This document shows, piece by piece, positions 41,690 to 52,399 of a stretch of DNA of 64,000 nucleotides. The notes beneath the pieces are model-generated. The model ran no database searches. It saw only the letters and a list, made by a program, of their open reading frames with translations, and was not told the origin of the DNA. The stretch's first letter is position 1; each line of letters opens with the position of its first letter. The translations under genes and the position numbers were made by a program. The stretch covers positions 5,766,001-5,830,000 of the forward strand of contig JAUCEF010000007.1 in NCBI GenBank assembly GCA_033558025.1. The letters are read 5' to 3'. Source of the stretch: Phytophthora sp. 'mugwort'. Lineage: Eukaryota; Oomycota; Peronosporomycetes; Peronosporales; Peronosporaceae.

Positions 41690-44600
41690 CGTGAAGGACT
41701 AAAGCGATTAAAATTAATGTAATCCGATGGGGTATCGATTATCGCGTTAAAGTTCGAGGTAAAACTGGGAAGCTGGTTTGCGTTAGCAGCATTACTCGCC
41801 CGAGCAATCAAAAGTTGGTTGCAAAGCAGTACAAGGTTTCTATCAAAGACTTGGTGAAGAACATATCCAAGGACTATAAGCCGACCAATAGTATCGTTTC
41901 TACAGCGGTCAGCATATGGATCTATATGAATATGAGGGTATCCAGTCATCGGAGTTCTACGATAAGCTTGAGCACGTTCTCTATACGCAAACCAATGCGT
42001 TCAAGGTGAATGTTGCTTCCGGCTACGACCTGATTAGTCTCAACGATGAGAATGAAACCAGGTACTTCCACCCGAATCTGGGTAATACCTACGTGTTTAA
42101 TGTTCCTGTTGAGGTCAATAATAGCTGGTATTCGAAAAAAAATTATTTCGGAAATCAGGTGTATGGAGCTGGCTAACAAGCTTAACTACCCCCAGCTCTG
42201 GATACAAGGTAAGGCGATTACTGGCTTTAAGATATTCATCTACCATCGCAATCATGCCCTTGGTGATAGCGCAGCTGTCATTCCTAAGGTCATTTGCGAA
42301 AACAAGCATGTCATCAACTTCCCCAAGACGAACAACAAATGCGTCTTCCATGTATTGCATGGCATTCGCTGCGATACCCTAAGAAGGACCCTCGAAGAAT
42401 CCAGGCTCATGTGAAGGAGGCATTCGAGCACTACTGCTCTTACAAGGGTATTAACTACACACTGAGTCTGTTCAAAAGCTGTAAGCCTATTGGCCTTCTT
42501 CAATTCGATGAGACTGAGGACTGCATCCAGCTGCTATTAATATTTATAATATGGATGTTTCCTCTGGAAACTTTGAATCATCATTCGTCGCTCGGACAAG
42601 GAGTTGAATCCATGGCTATTTTATCTCATGAGAACCACGCTTTATACATTAAGAGCATCGATACGCTCAAAGCAAGTACCAATGTCCTATGTGTGAAATG
42701 GTCTTCATTAACGCTGACAAGCTTAGCAACCATAAGAGGAACCAATGTGAGCTTGTCAATATTGAGAGTTTCCCCGCTGAGCCAACTATATACAGACCGC
42801 CTCCGAAACTCCGTCAGATCAATGCTAACGAAGTACTCCATTAAGAAGATTGATCCTACATCCATCACTTCATCTGTATGATGTTGAGGCCATACTGAAG
42901 CCGACAGGTATCCAGCACGGTGAAAGCACAGTCTTCACTAATGAACACATTCCTGTTTCGGTATCAGTAGCTGACAGTCTATCCGGGGAAGTAAGATGCT
43001 TTGTAAATGATGAACCAAAAGCTTTGCTAAAAGATATGTTTGATTACATTAGCAAAGTTGGTTTGCAGATTCAGGAGTACAATGCTCAAACGTATGAGTC
43101 ACTTCTCAAGAAGATTATCAAAGCTCACGGCTTAGTGATATGGAGACCCCTGGATTAAAGCTTGAGAAGAAGTACTCAATGGATGACGTTGATGCTGGAT
43201 CAAGGATGGAGATTATGCCAGTTTCTTTGATTTCCATAAGACATTTTCCTTAGGGAAGGAGAGGTCTGATTATGGTAGAATCAAGCAACAGCTCAATCAA
43301 GTACCAGTGTTGGGGGTCAACTCTGGTAGATACGACATTAACTTGATTATGAGCGACCTATTTGCCGTCATTGGTACGTCGAACATTAAATCTGTGATCA
43401 AGAACCCAAGCTGCATATGCATTGCTACTTCGGACATGAAGATGCTTGATTTTAGCAACTATGTTCCAGCAGGAATAAGCTATGAAAAGTATCTTAGTAC
43501 ATATCTTGGTTGGATGCAAGTGTGATAACAGGATCCAATGTGTCTGTGGTCTTGGCAAGGATCTATTTCGCTTCGTGGCACCAGCATTACCAACGCTGAC
43601 TATGAGCGAGTAATGTTCGTGTGGAAGCACTATGAGATGAAGTCTATCAAAGATTTACCCATCTGATACAATAACTTAAATGTGGTACTATTCATCAAGG
43701 CTATGGAGGCTCAGTGTTAATTGTTTAAGCGTTTTAATCTCGACATGTTCGCTAACTAACGGTGTCTCGCTTCCAGGCCTCTCGGAGAAGGTGATGTATC
43801 AAACTTGCTTTAACGAGCTTCAACACCCTAAACAGCACCTGCTAAGGCTTTCAGATTCCCAGCTAAGCGTATAAGCGATTACAAGCATCAGGATGTAGAT
43901 GTCAAGTGTGAGTTCAATATGACTCTTTTTTAACCATTTAAATACTTTGCTAAAAAAACACAGAAATATCTATATAGTCTATGCTGGTGTCAGCTGACTG
44001 TCGATACTGGTTTAGCCGACCGTATCAGTAACAAGTTGGGGCATATTGACGGTAATGTTCTTATCTCTTGCGTACAGTGCAACGTCGCACACAAGGCTAT
44101 GTCTCTCAACGGGTTCAGATTCAAGAAGCTGCTTGAATTCAACTCAGACAGACTTGTTTATTCAATTGATCGCGAGGAGAAGGACATCTACGGTAAAATG
44201 AAAGCAAGCATTGCCGGTGGACCATCTATAAGTTTCAACCGCTCGCCAAACACAACGAGACTAAGATTCGTGGCGATAAGATTTGTAAGAAGATCATTGG
44301 ATACGACGCTAATGCGCTGTACTTATGTGCGCTCGGTAATGAGATGCCCTGCGGGCATTGACCACTATCGAAACGTATCCTGGTATCGTCGACGACATCA
44401 AGGCTGACAAAATCTTCGGGTTTCTCGAGTGTGATATTGGAACTCCAGATCACCTGAAAGAGTATTTTAGTGAAATGACCACCATTTTAAAAAAATACAC
44501 TGATCGACTGTACTAACAAGAAGGTCATTGGTGGTCATATGTTTGATTACAACGAAGCGCGAGAAAAGAATAAAGCCAAGCCTGCTCGCAAGTTGCTTGG

Positions 44601-45584
44601 AAGCTACTTCAGTCAAAAGATTCTGATCTACACTCCGCTACTCAAGTGGTATCAGTCTCATGGAATGGAAATCACTAAGCCTTACCGTTCATAAAGCCAG
44701 TGCACACAAGGCTTTTGCTCCATTCATGGAGGCTGTACGGAGCGCACGTCGTGTCGGCGACGAGGATAAGAGTAAGGCTATGATTGTGGAGATGATGAAA
44801 TTGGTTGGCACCTCGGCATTTAGGCGATCGGGCATGGACATGAGTAAGCACAAACAGGTCAAGTACGACTCTAATGAGGATAAGATCAAGTCGCGTATTG
44901 AGCACTTCACGTTTCATGGATTAGAGGAGCTGAACGATTCCTGTGAGATAACTATGAAGAAGCGTCGACTCAATAACAAAGAACCCAATCCATTTGTCGA
45001 TTGCCATCTATCAGCTTGCTAGGCTACGCATGCTCGAGTTCTACTACGATTGCATTGACTTCAACTTCGATCGATCCGACCTCCCGTATCAAGGATGGAT
45101 ACGGACTCTGCTTACATCGCTTTCAGCTGCAATAATCCATTCCAGGAGTGCGTCAAACCTGAGCTACGTGAGCACTTAAACAGCACAAGTACAATTGGTT
45201 CCCCCGCGACTATAACGCGGAAGTAGCTAAGCTTGACCACCGAACCCTGGTCTATTCAAGGATGAATGGTCAGGTGATGTTATGGTCTCACTCTCGAGTA
45301 AGAACTATATTTGCTATCTTCCAGACGAGTCATACAAGGTGAAAGGTTCAGCTAAAGGTGTGCAGCAGAGTCGTGGCCGCAATGAGGATGTACTCAACCC
45401 TTTGGGATTTGAGTCTGTTGTTCGCGACCGCATCACCCTTCGTGGTACTAACAAGGGATTTAGGCTGTCAGACGAAACTACATCAATCATCACATACACT
45501 CAAACCAAAACTGCCTTATCATATTTCTACGACAAGCAGCAAGTGCTTGAGGATGGAATTAGTACCATCCCACTTGTTATTTAA
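41690..45584 (+). pseudogene. polB: protein-primed family B DNA polymerase (Polinton PolB), frameshifted
   Basis: Segments in all three frames line up as one polymerase. The 5' part (41690-42880) has no clear motif apart from a degraded zinc-finger-like CVK region. At 43300-43510 is VLGVNSGRYDINLIMSDLF, the Exo II block, then MKMLDFSNYVPAGISYEKYL, the Exo III side. GVSLPGLSEKVMYQTCF follows at about 43760. An HNH-like insertion spans about 43980-44115. Then come KIIGYDANALYLCALGNEMP (44285-44345, motif A with the first catalytic Asp), KASAHKAFAPFMEAV and MKLVGTSAF (motif B-like, 44690-44825), LARLRMLEFYYDCIDF (44993-45060), and MDTDSAYIAF (about 45092-45121, motif C DTD). It ends ALSYFYDKQQVLEDGISTIP. 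At least ten frame changes make it non-functional. Confidence 0.85.
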
Positions 45585-45632
45585 AGGTTCTCTGACCTAT
45601 CACATTTTTCTTCTTTGAATAGTATATAAATC

Positions 45633-46737
45633 ATGAAGGTGAGGTCGCTGACCACACGCACAAGTGCGAGAGAACAGCTCAATGATCTCCTCAGTAAACT
45701 CTACCATAACGTCAAAACTGGTTACGTTGGGGCTCGAGAGATAGATCCTAAAATAACGTTGAATAATGTGAAGAAGTGGTATGCTACTCAGTCTGATATC
45801 CAGCAGCTTCAAGAGCAAAAGAAGCGATACGATGGTTCAAATCGCCTCTCATAACCCTAATTCTTGGCAGATAGATCTTGTTTTCTGGGGTAAACAACCG
45901 ATTCTGACTGGTATCAACGTCAACTCCCGCATAGGCTACGCAAAGGTTTTGGTGAAAACTGCGGCTATAGTTTTAACAGCCCTCAAAGCTTTGTTCGACG
46001 TCATAAAGTTAATGTTTTAACGAGCGATAATGGTAATGAGTTCATGAATGCACAAGCTCAACAAATTTTTACAGCCAAAGAGATAGAGCATTTTAACAAC
46101 GAGCCCGGTGATCATGGGACTATGGGAAAAATTGAAAGATTCAACCGAACTATAAAGCAGAGACTAACTAAGATGTCTCCTAAGCGGATTATACAAAAGC
46201 TAATCAGCGACGTTATTGGCAATTACAACAGCACTGTTCATCGATCGATTGGAATGACGCCAAATGAATCTAAAGGCCAAGTAATGGAGGCAAATCTGAC
46301 TCATAACCAAGGTGAAGCTGATAAGATTTTAAACGAATTCAGCGTTGGGAACAATGTGCTCTATCGACTAAAGAAGGGAACATTTGACAAGGAGGCTGCA
46401 CCTTGGAGCAAGGCTGTATATTCAGTGGTAGGTATCGATGGCTATCGAGTCCAAATAAAATCTAGAAATGGGCATACGCTTTACAAGGCTCCAAATGACC
46501 TCAAAAAGGTTCAATCAGAGACAACTGATGCTACAGTCAATCGAGGCGATATACTAGAAGCTCAGAAGATCTTAGATCACAAAAACGATGCGAACTGGTA
46601 CGATCATATACTTAGTTCGATGGCTTGGAAATGAACCTGATTCCTGGGAGCCGCAAGATAATCTCAGATTAGTCAATAAGAGTAGGAGGTCGACCCTTGA
46701 AAAAGAGTACTGGCTGACTCAAAAAAATGAGGCATAA
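45633..46737 (+). pseudogene. Polinton retroviral-type integrase with C-terminal chromodomain
   Basis: The start MKVRSLTTRTSAREQL at 45633 lies shortly after a TATATAAATC sequence. The core shows NSWQIDLVFW (first Asp, about 45861), VLTSDNGNEFM (second Asp, 46016-46046) and GTMGKIERFNRTIKQ (catalytic Glu, about 46120). An SH3-like part follows (VLYRLKKGTFDKEAAPWSKA), then the frame shifts at about 46605 into YLVRWLGNEPDSWEPQDNLR, a clear chromodomain, ending at TAA 46735-46737. The family integrates the linear viral DNA. Three frameshifts are present, so it is inactive. Confidence 0.87.
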
Positions 46738-47086
46738 TTAGCTTGATAATAAATTTGATAGAGACATCCTCTGTAGCTTTGACTCAAATATATTTTATTG
46801 AGATTTGTTTTGGAAATATCTGACTTGATATATAGTCACCAAGCCATAAGAATTTGTAAGGACTGCTTAGAAAAGGAACGTGAGCTCGCTAAGCTCCGGC
46901 GAAAGCTATGGTCATTCAGGAAGTGATCCGCATCAAAAACGAGTTGTTGGATCTAGATGCACCCTCCAACTTCCGTAAAACGGTTTCAACTTCCGTAAAA
47001 CGGTAGTAAATCGTAAATATCAGCGTTGGAAATCATCTTTGGCGTCCCATTTCACTGAATTAAGGATCGCTATTTCAATCTACTAA
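46738..47086 (+). other. spacer with coding remnant and 20-bp tandem duplication
   Basis: A frame reads ICKDCLEKERELAKLRRK and, further on, IKNELLDLDAPSNFRKTV, so this may be the 5' part of the next gene. CAACTTCCGTAAAACGGT is present twice, 20 bp apart (46967-46984 and 46987-47004). Because 20 is not a multiple of three, this duplication alone breaks the frame. Confidence 0.5.
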
Positions 47087-47755
47087 ATGAGCGAAATCAT
47101 ATATGCCATTCGTACGCATCGTTTTGCCACGATTCAGTTATGCCGAGCTACTGGTAAGAGTATTTATCCACTCCCTTTTTATGGTTTGAATGGTATAGAT
47201 ACAATGCTCCCCAATTTTACATCCCTCGCTCAGAGAGAGCAGAAGCGACAGGAGCTTCTTGGAAGATCTCAACGACGCGTTCGGCAAGCCGAAGTAAAGC
47301 GGGAAATGTATGAACGTGCGTCATGGGCTACTGATATCTCGAATGGCATGACTATTGTAACGAAGAAATCAACTGAATCAACTCAGACAGACTTGACAAC
47401 CGAGTCGTCTGAGTCCTTTAAAACACCGGTGAGTGATGCATCCTCCCAGACAAACCCTGACGTATCAAGTGTTGAAACAAACACTGAACCTCACCCTGTT
47501 TCAGTTGACGGTGAAACATACAAACAGAGTGCGTACACTAATAAAAAAGTTCAGATTCGTCCTAAGACTATAGATATTGGAACACAGATTGAAGTAGCGG
47601 AAGACTTGGTGGTAAAGGATTTATTCAATGAAGGAGGTGATGATCACGAGCAATCTAAGACAACAGTTGCTCAAATATTTGAGGTTTATCCGATTCTTGC
47701 AGACTTACGTATTCATCCTCTTACCTCAAACGGTCGGTCAGCTATCGAAATATGA
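47087..47755 (+). CDS. hypothetical viral protein with repeated TQT-like motifs
   Basis: The 222-codon frame has a basic coiled-coil-like stretch (REQKRQELLGRSQRRVRQAE, about residues 50-70) and then an acidic Ser/Thr region with recurring motifs: STQTD, SSQTN, ETNTE, GTQIE. No family recognised. The start codon is uncertain because a degraded coding remnant lies directly upstream; after the stop a different frame (KYDIGKDAKTYNIKLDRV) seems to continue, so the natural protein may have been longer. Its place after the integrase is where Polintons carry lineage-specific genes. Confidence 0.4.
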   Translation: MSEIIYAIRTHRFATIQLCRATGKSIYPLPFYGLNGIDTMLPNFTSLAQREQKRQELLGRSQRRVRQAEVKREMYERASWATDISNGMTIVTKKSTESTQTDLTTESSESFKTPVSDASSQTNPDVSSVETNTEPHPVSVDGETYKQSAYTNKKVQIRPKTIDIGTQIEVAEDLVVKDLFNEGGDDHEQSKTTVAQIFEVYPILADLRIHPLTSNGRSAIEI

Positions 47756-47769
47756 CATTGGAAAAGATG

Positions 47770-48427
47770 CGAAGACATATAACATTAAGCTAGATAGAGT
47801 ATCTTTAGCACCAAATATCGATTAGTCTGAGACATACGATCATATCAGGGACGTTTTGACTAACTATGTCCGCTTCCTCGCATACCTAACTAAAAGGAGG
47901 TACGCCGCGAAATGGGGAAAGAGGATAAGCCTACCCCCTACCTGGTATGGCAACTTATTGGGTCGAAGCGAAAACGATTCAATGGTTCGAAAGGGGATGA
48001 TGCAGATCGCACGAAGCAAAGACTTGATGATAGCTTCATATTCGATAAATCGACTTCTACAACGTCTGACCAGACTGACAGCAAGATCAAAATGATCTGG
48101 ACCATTAGTAAGAATAAGGAAATTCTTGAAGCTAAGGGATTGAGAAACAAAACTGTTCAAACTCTCATGGGAACGAGTAAAACATCTCCTGTTGATGTAG
48201 ATGTATATATATGGATTAGTGGTTATTCCATTAGTGTATATGGTAAAGATAATAATCGTACGAATCCTGCTGTCACTAAGAGAGTCAGTTGGGCAATCAC
48301 ATTCCAATTGTTTGTATATATGGCCAACCCCAGAGGACTTGACCTGATATTAATCGGTAAACAGGATGAGAAAAAGGTAGCGACGGATTTCACACCAGGT
48401 GAGGGGGGAAAGCCCGACATGGAGTAA
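47770..48427 (+). pseudogene. hypothetical viral protein(s), frameshifted
   Basis: One frame (47856-48095) reads MTNYVRFLAYLTKRRYAAKW, then SLPPTWYGNLLGRS. An overlapping frame (47912-48427, 171 codons) starts MGKEDKPTPYLVWQLIGSKR and ends GEGGKPDME. The switch of plausible coding between frames suggests a single gene broken by indels. No domain recognised. Confidence 0.35.
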
Positions 48428-48703
48428 TGACTAGCGCTGATGAAGATATGGAGCCGAAGCTGATCAACGCCGACAACGACGCCAAAAGAATCCTAACAGA
48501 TTTATTACAGTCAGTTGGGGAGCGAACGTGTTGCTATCCCATTTCGACTGAAGCCGATTGTTGATAGAAAAAATGGGTTAAAATCTCATTCGGATTATTA
48601 TTTCGGTGAGCCAGCACTCACTCGTCCATTGAATATCAGAAATAGAAAAAATAAGCAAGTAACTGGTAATGCTTGGTCTGATCTCATGAAGACCATCCAG
48701 TAG
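48427..48703 (+). pseudogene. small hypothetical viral protein, one frameshift
   Basis: Starts MTSADEDMEPKLINADNDAK at 48427 and shifts frame near 48515, then continues RVAIPFRLKPIVDRKNG and NIRNRKNKQVTGNAWSDLMK to the TAG at about 48701. About 90 residues in total. No family recognised; the SDLMKTIQ end resembles other small Polinton ORFs only loosely. Confidence 0.4.
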
Positions 48704-48739
48704 ATCGATACTTTATCATCGTTATGAACACTTTGGAGA

Positions 48740-49690
48740 ATTATATCGTTACCTTCCGACGTTGAATATTAATTTCCATCAAATGATGAAAAAGCAGCCA
48801 TCCTCGGTGAAGGAGAAGGAACTTGATGAACATAGGCGAGCAAACCTTGATGAAAATCTTAAGATTTTCATCAAGGTTTTAAATAAAGCTATCTTAGGTA
48901 GCGTTCAAGATACTAAACATTAAAATACTGAAAAATATATTGAGGGGCCAGATGAATTACAGAAGCTTCACGACGAGGCCAAGGCCACTTTCAACCATAT
49001 GGCGAGGCCCAAACCGATATGAAGAAACAAAAGAATCTGTGAGAGGGTCAAACTCAAAACCATTAAGATCAGCTCTGAAGGCCGCTCAAGCAGCAATGAG
49101 AGCTACGAAGTCTATATATATTTCTAAAGCTAAGCGATATTCTGACGCTCTCCCTAAATTAAAGGGTCGTGGTCTGAGAATGGCGGGTATAGCTCGGCTG
49201 GATGGAGTAGTCTGACGGGTCATACTTACAATCTCAATGAGATCCAGGGCTTAGCAACTCCAAGCGCGTACATATATCGTCAGCTTGGTAGCAAGTACAT
49301 ACGTTTACCTGATCTGGGTACAAAGACACTCGTGATTGTACAACCAAATCGAAGGAAGTGCGGACCTAAGTGTCAGATCAGTGATAGTCTCCAAGCCATG
49401 ATCAGGACCCTTGTGTATAAGCAGCATACTACACGACCAAGCCTCGTATGATAAGGTCAGTATCGACGACAAAAAATGTTTAAGGAGATCCTTGCTATCA
49501 CCCATCTCCAGTATAATTTCCACGATAGGCTTTAGGACCCGCTGCAGACTCTTCAAGCCGAGTATGATAATCTAAAGGAGAGCTGAATTAGGCAATGATG
49601 CCCCAAGAATTATTAAGCAGCTTAAGTCTCTCACGGTTGATATGTACAGCAATCAACTTATCAATGATAACGCATTTTGAGATATTATCA
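48740..49690 (+). pseudogene. conserved-looking hypothetical viral protein, frameshifted
   Basis: Fragments in three frames form one plausible gene: KQPSSVKEKELDEHRRANLD (48790-48850), GPDELQKLHDEAKATFNHMA (48949-49008), HTYNLNEIQGLATPSAYIYR (49220-49280), KEILAITHLQYNFHDRL (about 49484-49534) and LKSLTVDMYSNQLINDNAF (about 49623-49679). The last block resembles a C-terminal region seen in structural or DNA-binding proteins of Polinton-like viruses, but the match is from memory of the pattern and is weak. It contains a 38-bp perfect palindrome at 48842-48879. Confidence 0.4.
48842..48879. repeat. 38-bp perfect palindrome inside viral coding sequence
   Basis: AAACCTTGATGAAAATCTT is followed directly by its reverse complement AAGATTTTCATCAAGGTTT, with no spacer. 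In the plus frame it encodes NLDENLKIFIKV. It may be a tip-to-tip inverted duplication that arose during decay, or a structural element. Confidence 0.85.
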
Positions 49691-49713
49691 CTCGCATACT
49701 ATAGTCAGAGACC

Positions 49714-49875
49714 ATGTTTTTCTTCAACCCGCGCATTATCTCCAGTTCAGGTGGTAGCTATGGTGATCACGCTGATCTCAATGTCGCTGAGCTTAAAGCT
49801 ATCATGAAGAATTTAATCATCAACGATCGACATCAGAAGACACAGGCAGAAGGTGGACGCATCGACTCAGACTGA
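49714..49875 (+). CDS. small hypothetical viral ORF
   Basis: A 53-codon frame, MFFFNPRIISSSGGSYGDHA and onward to GGRIDSD, ends at a TGA. Intact but short, with no recognised family. It lies directly before the switch to minus-strand genes. Confidence 0.3.
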   Translation: MFFFNPRIISSSGGSYGDHADLNVAELKAIMKNLIINDRHQKTQAEGGRIDSD

Positions 49876-49945
49876 GGGAGGACGCATGTGGGCTTACCAA
49901 ACAAGACCATTCCGCACGAGTCTATTTCAATACCTTCGATAGATG

Positions 49946-50128
49946 TTAATTGTTGCTTATACTGATCTCAAGTTCTGCAGACTCCCCATCAGGACTCTGT
50001 GTGGGGAGAAAAATGCTATCTCCAAGAACAGTGATTCTGTCAGCGTGTAGCATGGTCGACCCCACAATTTGCTTTGGATCACCCGTAGTTACATTCGTTT
50101 TAAGTTCCTTACTCGGTCTACAGCCCAT
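49946..50128 (-). CDS. small hypothetical viral protein
   Basis: A 60-codon intact minus frame starting MGCRPSKELKTNVTTGDPKQ at 50128. It begins only ~27 bp after the end of the fibre-like gene on the same strand. Beta-rich composition (VGSTMLHADRITVLGDSIFL) could be an adhesive or structural small protein. No family recognised. Confidence 0.35.
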   Translation of the reverse strand: MGCRPSKELKTNVTTGDPKQIVGSTMLHADRITVLGDSIFLPTQSPDGESAELEISISNN

Positions 50129-50154
50129 GATTATATAATAACTAGACCATTTTT

Positions 50155-52349
50155 TTATTTTTCAATCTCACCGAGGAGATGTTGAATCATCTTCATATTG
50201 TATGAAGCTATACGACTATAAACAACGTTTAACTGTTGCTTCGCTGGTTCGAGCGACGGGTTTTCTCCCTCTTCGATATCGTCTCGATAGAGGACACTGA
50301 TCAAAGCTGTTAATTTAGCCGAAACAAGATCTTGAGCTAACAACCCCACCTCCTGCCCTGGTCGATTTCAGACTCAATCCAATCATACAGAACTACATCC
50401 ACGTTGTCGTAGAGACGCCTGATGCGATCGAGAGGAGCACTTTGAGTATTTCGCTTGAGTCGTCAATAAGAGGTCATTGCCATCGCTTGGCACGAAATGT
50501 AACCCGAGAAGACAGCAGAGACGTTGTAGACGATCGGACCGAGGTTTTTTGTAACTCCATTGTCAGTTTTGAGTCGATATACAGTACTACCGCCCATACC
50601 AAAAGTGAACGAATTTAAAGATGCAATGTGCAAATAACTCGAAGGGCTCGCAGTACCAATTCCGAGGCGCCCAGTGGAAGTTAGTATCATTCTTGTTGCT
50701 CCATTACTATACCAGTACATGCTATCTGCTGCGCTACTATGAGCTGTTCCGCCAATGGATATTTCCCAACTTGAAAAATTAGTACCATCGAGTAGGATGC
50801 TTGTCCTACCAGTGGGTGGTGATATATTGTTATATAGGTGGAGCATAGTAGAGCCACCGGCTATGTAGACACCGTTACATGTGCTTGACCCATTTAGGGT
50901 CAGCTGGTATGAACCCGATGGAGTTGTAGTATTTAGGCATGCTCTGCCGTCATTGAGAAGCAACAGATTGTTTGATGATGCGAAAGCTGTTGTTGTTGAA
51001 GATCCTGATACGATATTGAGAGCGGAGAGCTACGTAAAACTGTGTTCCAGCCGTCCCGCCCCATGTTTGATCCTAATATATAGCCGTGGAACCAACCGCT
51101 TTGATAATTAGTAGCAAAGCCAACGAGCTTGTGCTCTGATCTGATTACCTCTTTGTATTCAGCAGAGCTTGTGCCAACTACTCCAGATTGATCGTACCCA
51201 CTCACCAATGCAGCAAAGGACTACACTTTTGAATAGTAGATGCTTTCGTTCCAGTGGTCAATCCCTCGTCATCACTATCACGAAACAGGGAGACTGCTTC
51301 CTTGTTAGCCGTTCCTCCATAGAATTGAATGCAACCTGAGCCAATTACACCAAGTGGAGCGCGGATCTCATTAAAAGAATCTGATATCAAAGCTTTGTTT
51401 GACATGAGAACGCCATAGCCCCCGCTCAACACGCTCAGGTCGTAGATACACCATTAAGTCTATATGAGGATAAATCGATATACGAGGATGCTCCAGTAGT
51501 AGAGAGCACTCGCGATGCACCAGATATTGTCAGAGAGCCACTGATTGATAATCCGGATAGAGTACCGACGCTTGTGATGTTGGATTGAGTCCTGTTTGAA
51601 GGGTACCACTGAGAGATGATACAGACAGTGCATTATACCAGTAGTATTACTGCTGTCGTTTAAGATAAGAGCTTTATTGGCTCCCGCAGAGCCTTTGGTT
51701 ACTCAAGAACAGCTATTTCTGCTTCGCTCATCACTGTCGTATTTAGTGTTAACTACTAATAATAATGAGGGAGCTCAATGTGCCAATGACAGTTATATTA
51801 GGCTGGGAGGAGTGGTAGTGTGCCTGCTATTGACGTAGAACTGAGCTAGACCGGTTACTTTACTGGATGCTCCCGTAAAGACGAGATTACCTCCAATCGT
51901 TAAGCCTGACAACGTACCGACAGATGTGATATTAGGCTGAGTCGCCGTCTGGAGCGCACCGGTCAGCGAAGTAGCTGATAGCGAAGTAATTGTTCCGATA
52001 GATCCAGATCCATCCAGCACGAGTGCTTTACCCGGAGTGGCAGTACCTGGGGTGATGTCGAGAATGTATGCAGGAGCAGACAACACGATGGATCCATCAA
52101 GCTTACACAAGATAGTGTCCCAATACCATTGATATCATTGTTAGTACCTGGAACAAGGGCTACACCTTGTGTTGCAACTCTTGGTGTGATACCAGAAATA
52201 TATGTTAATCGATAATCATTCTTATCTAGGCAAAGCGTCTGGGCATACTCATAGGTCAGATAGCCGCTGGCATCCAATGTTAGATAAAATGCAGGATTGT
52301 AGATCGGTGATATGAATATTGGCTGAGGATACGAGAAACCAGAACTCAT
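50155..52349 (-). pseudogene. tail-fibre-like protein with S74-like C-terminal chaperone region
   Basis: Minus frames from MSSGFSYPQPIFISPIYNPA (52349) to LLGEIEK (50155) form one ~730-codon gene with several frameshifts. The shaft has Gly/Ser/Thr-rich repeats such as LQTATQPNITSVGTLSGL (about 51875-51950), with a second degraded copy near 51540-51600. Then come GLGIGTASPSSYLHI-type sequence (RLGIGTASPSSYLHIA, about 50620-50670), typical of phage and giant-virus fibres. The end, RLKRNTQSAPLDRIRRLYDN, then YDWIESEIDQGRRWG and LLAQDL, resembles the peptidase S74 intramolecular chaperone (SDxRLKxNI...G.IAQEV). In that family the domain trimerises the fibre and cleaves itself off. A TGA interrupts just before RLKRN. 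Confidence 0.72.
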
Positions 52350-52363
52350 GTTTGTTTTTATCT

Positions 52364-52385
52364 CAATCTATGTAGATCCAGCGAT
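52364..52385. promoter_or_regulatory. putative bidirectional viral promoter motif
   Basis: A 22-bp sequence with core ATGTAGATCCAGCGAT lies in the 50-bp gap between the divergent fibre and ATPase genes. A copy matching at 17 of 22 positions (55763-55784) lies in the gap between the divergent protease and major capsid genes. Confidence 0.45.
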
Positions 52386-52399
52386 TAAAAGACGCGACC

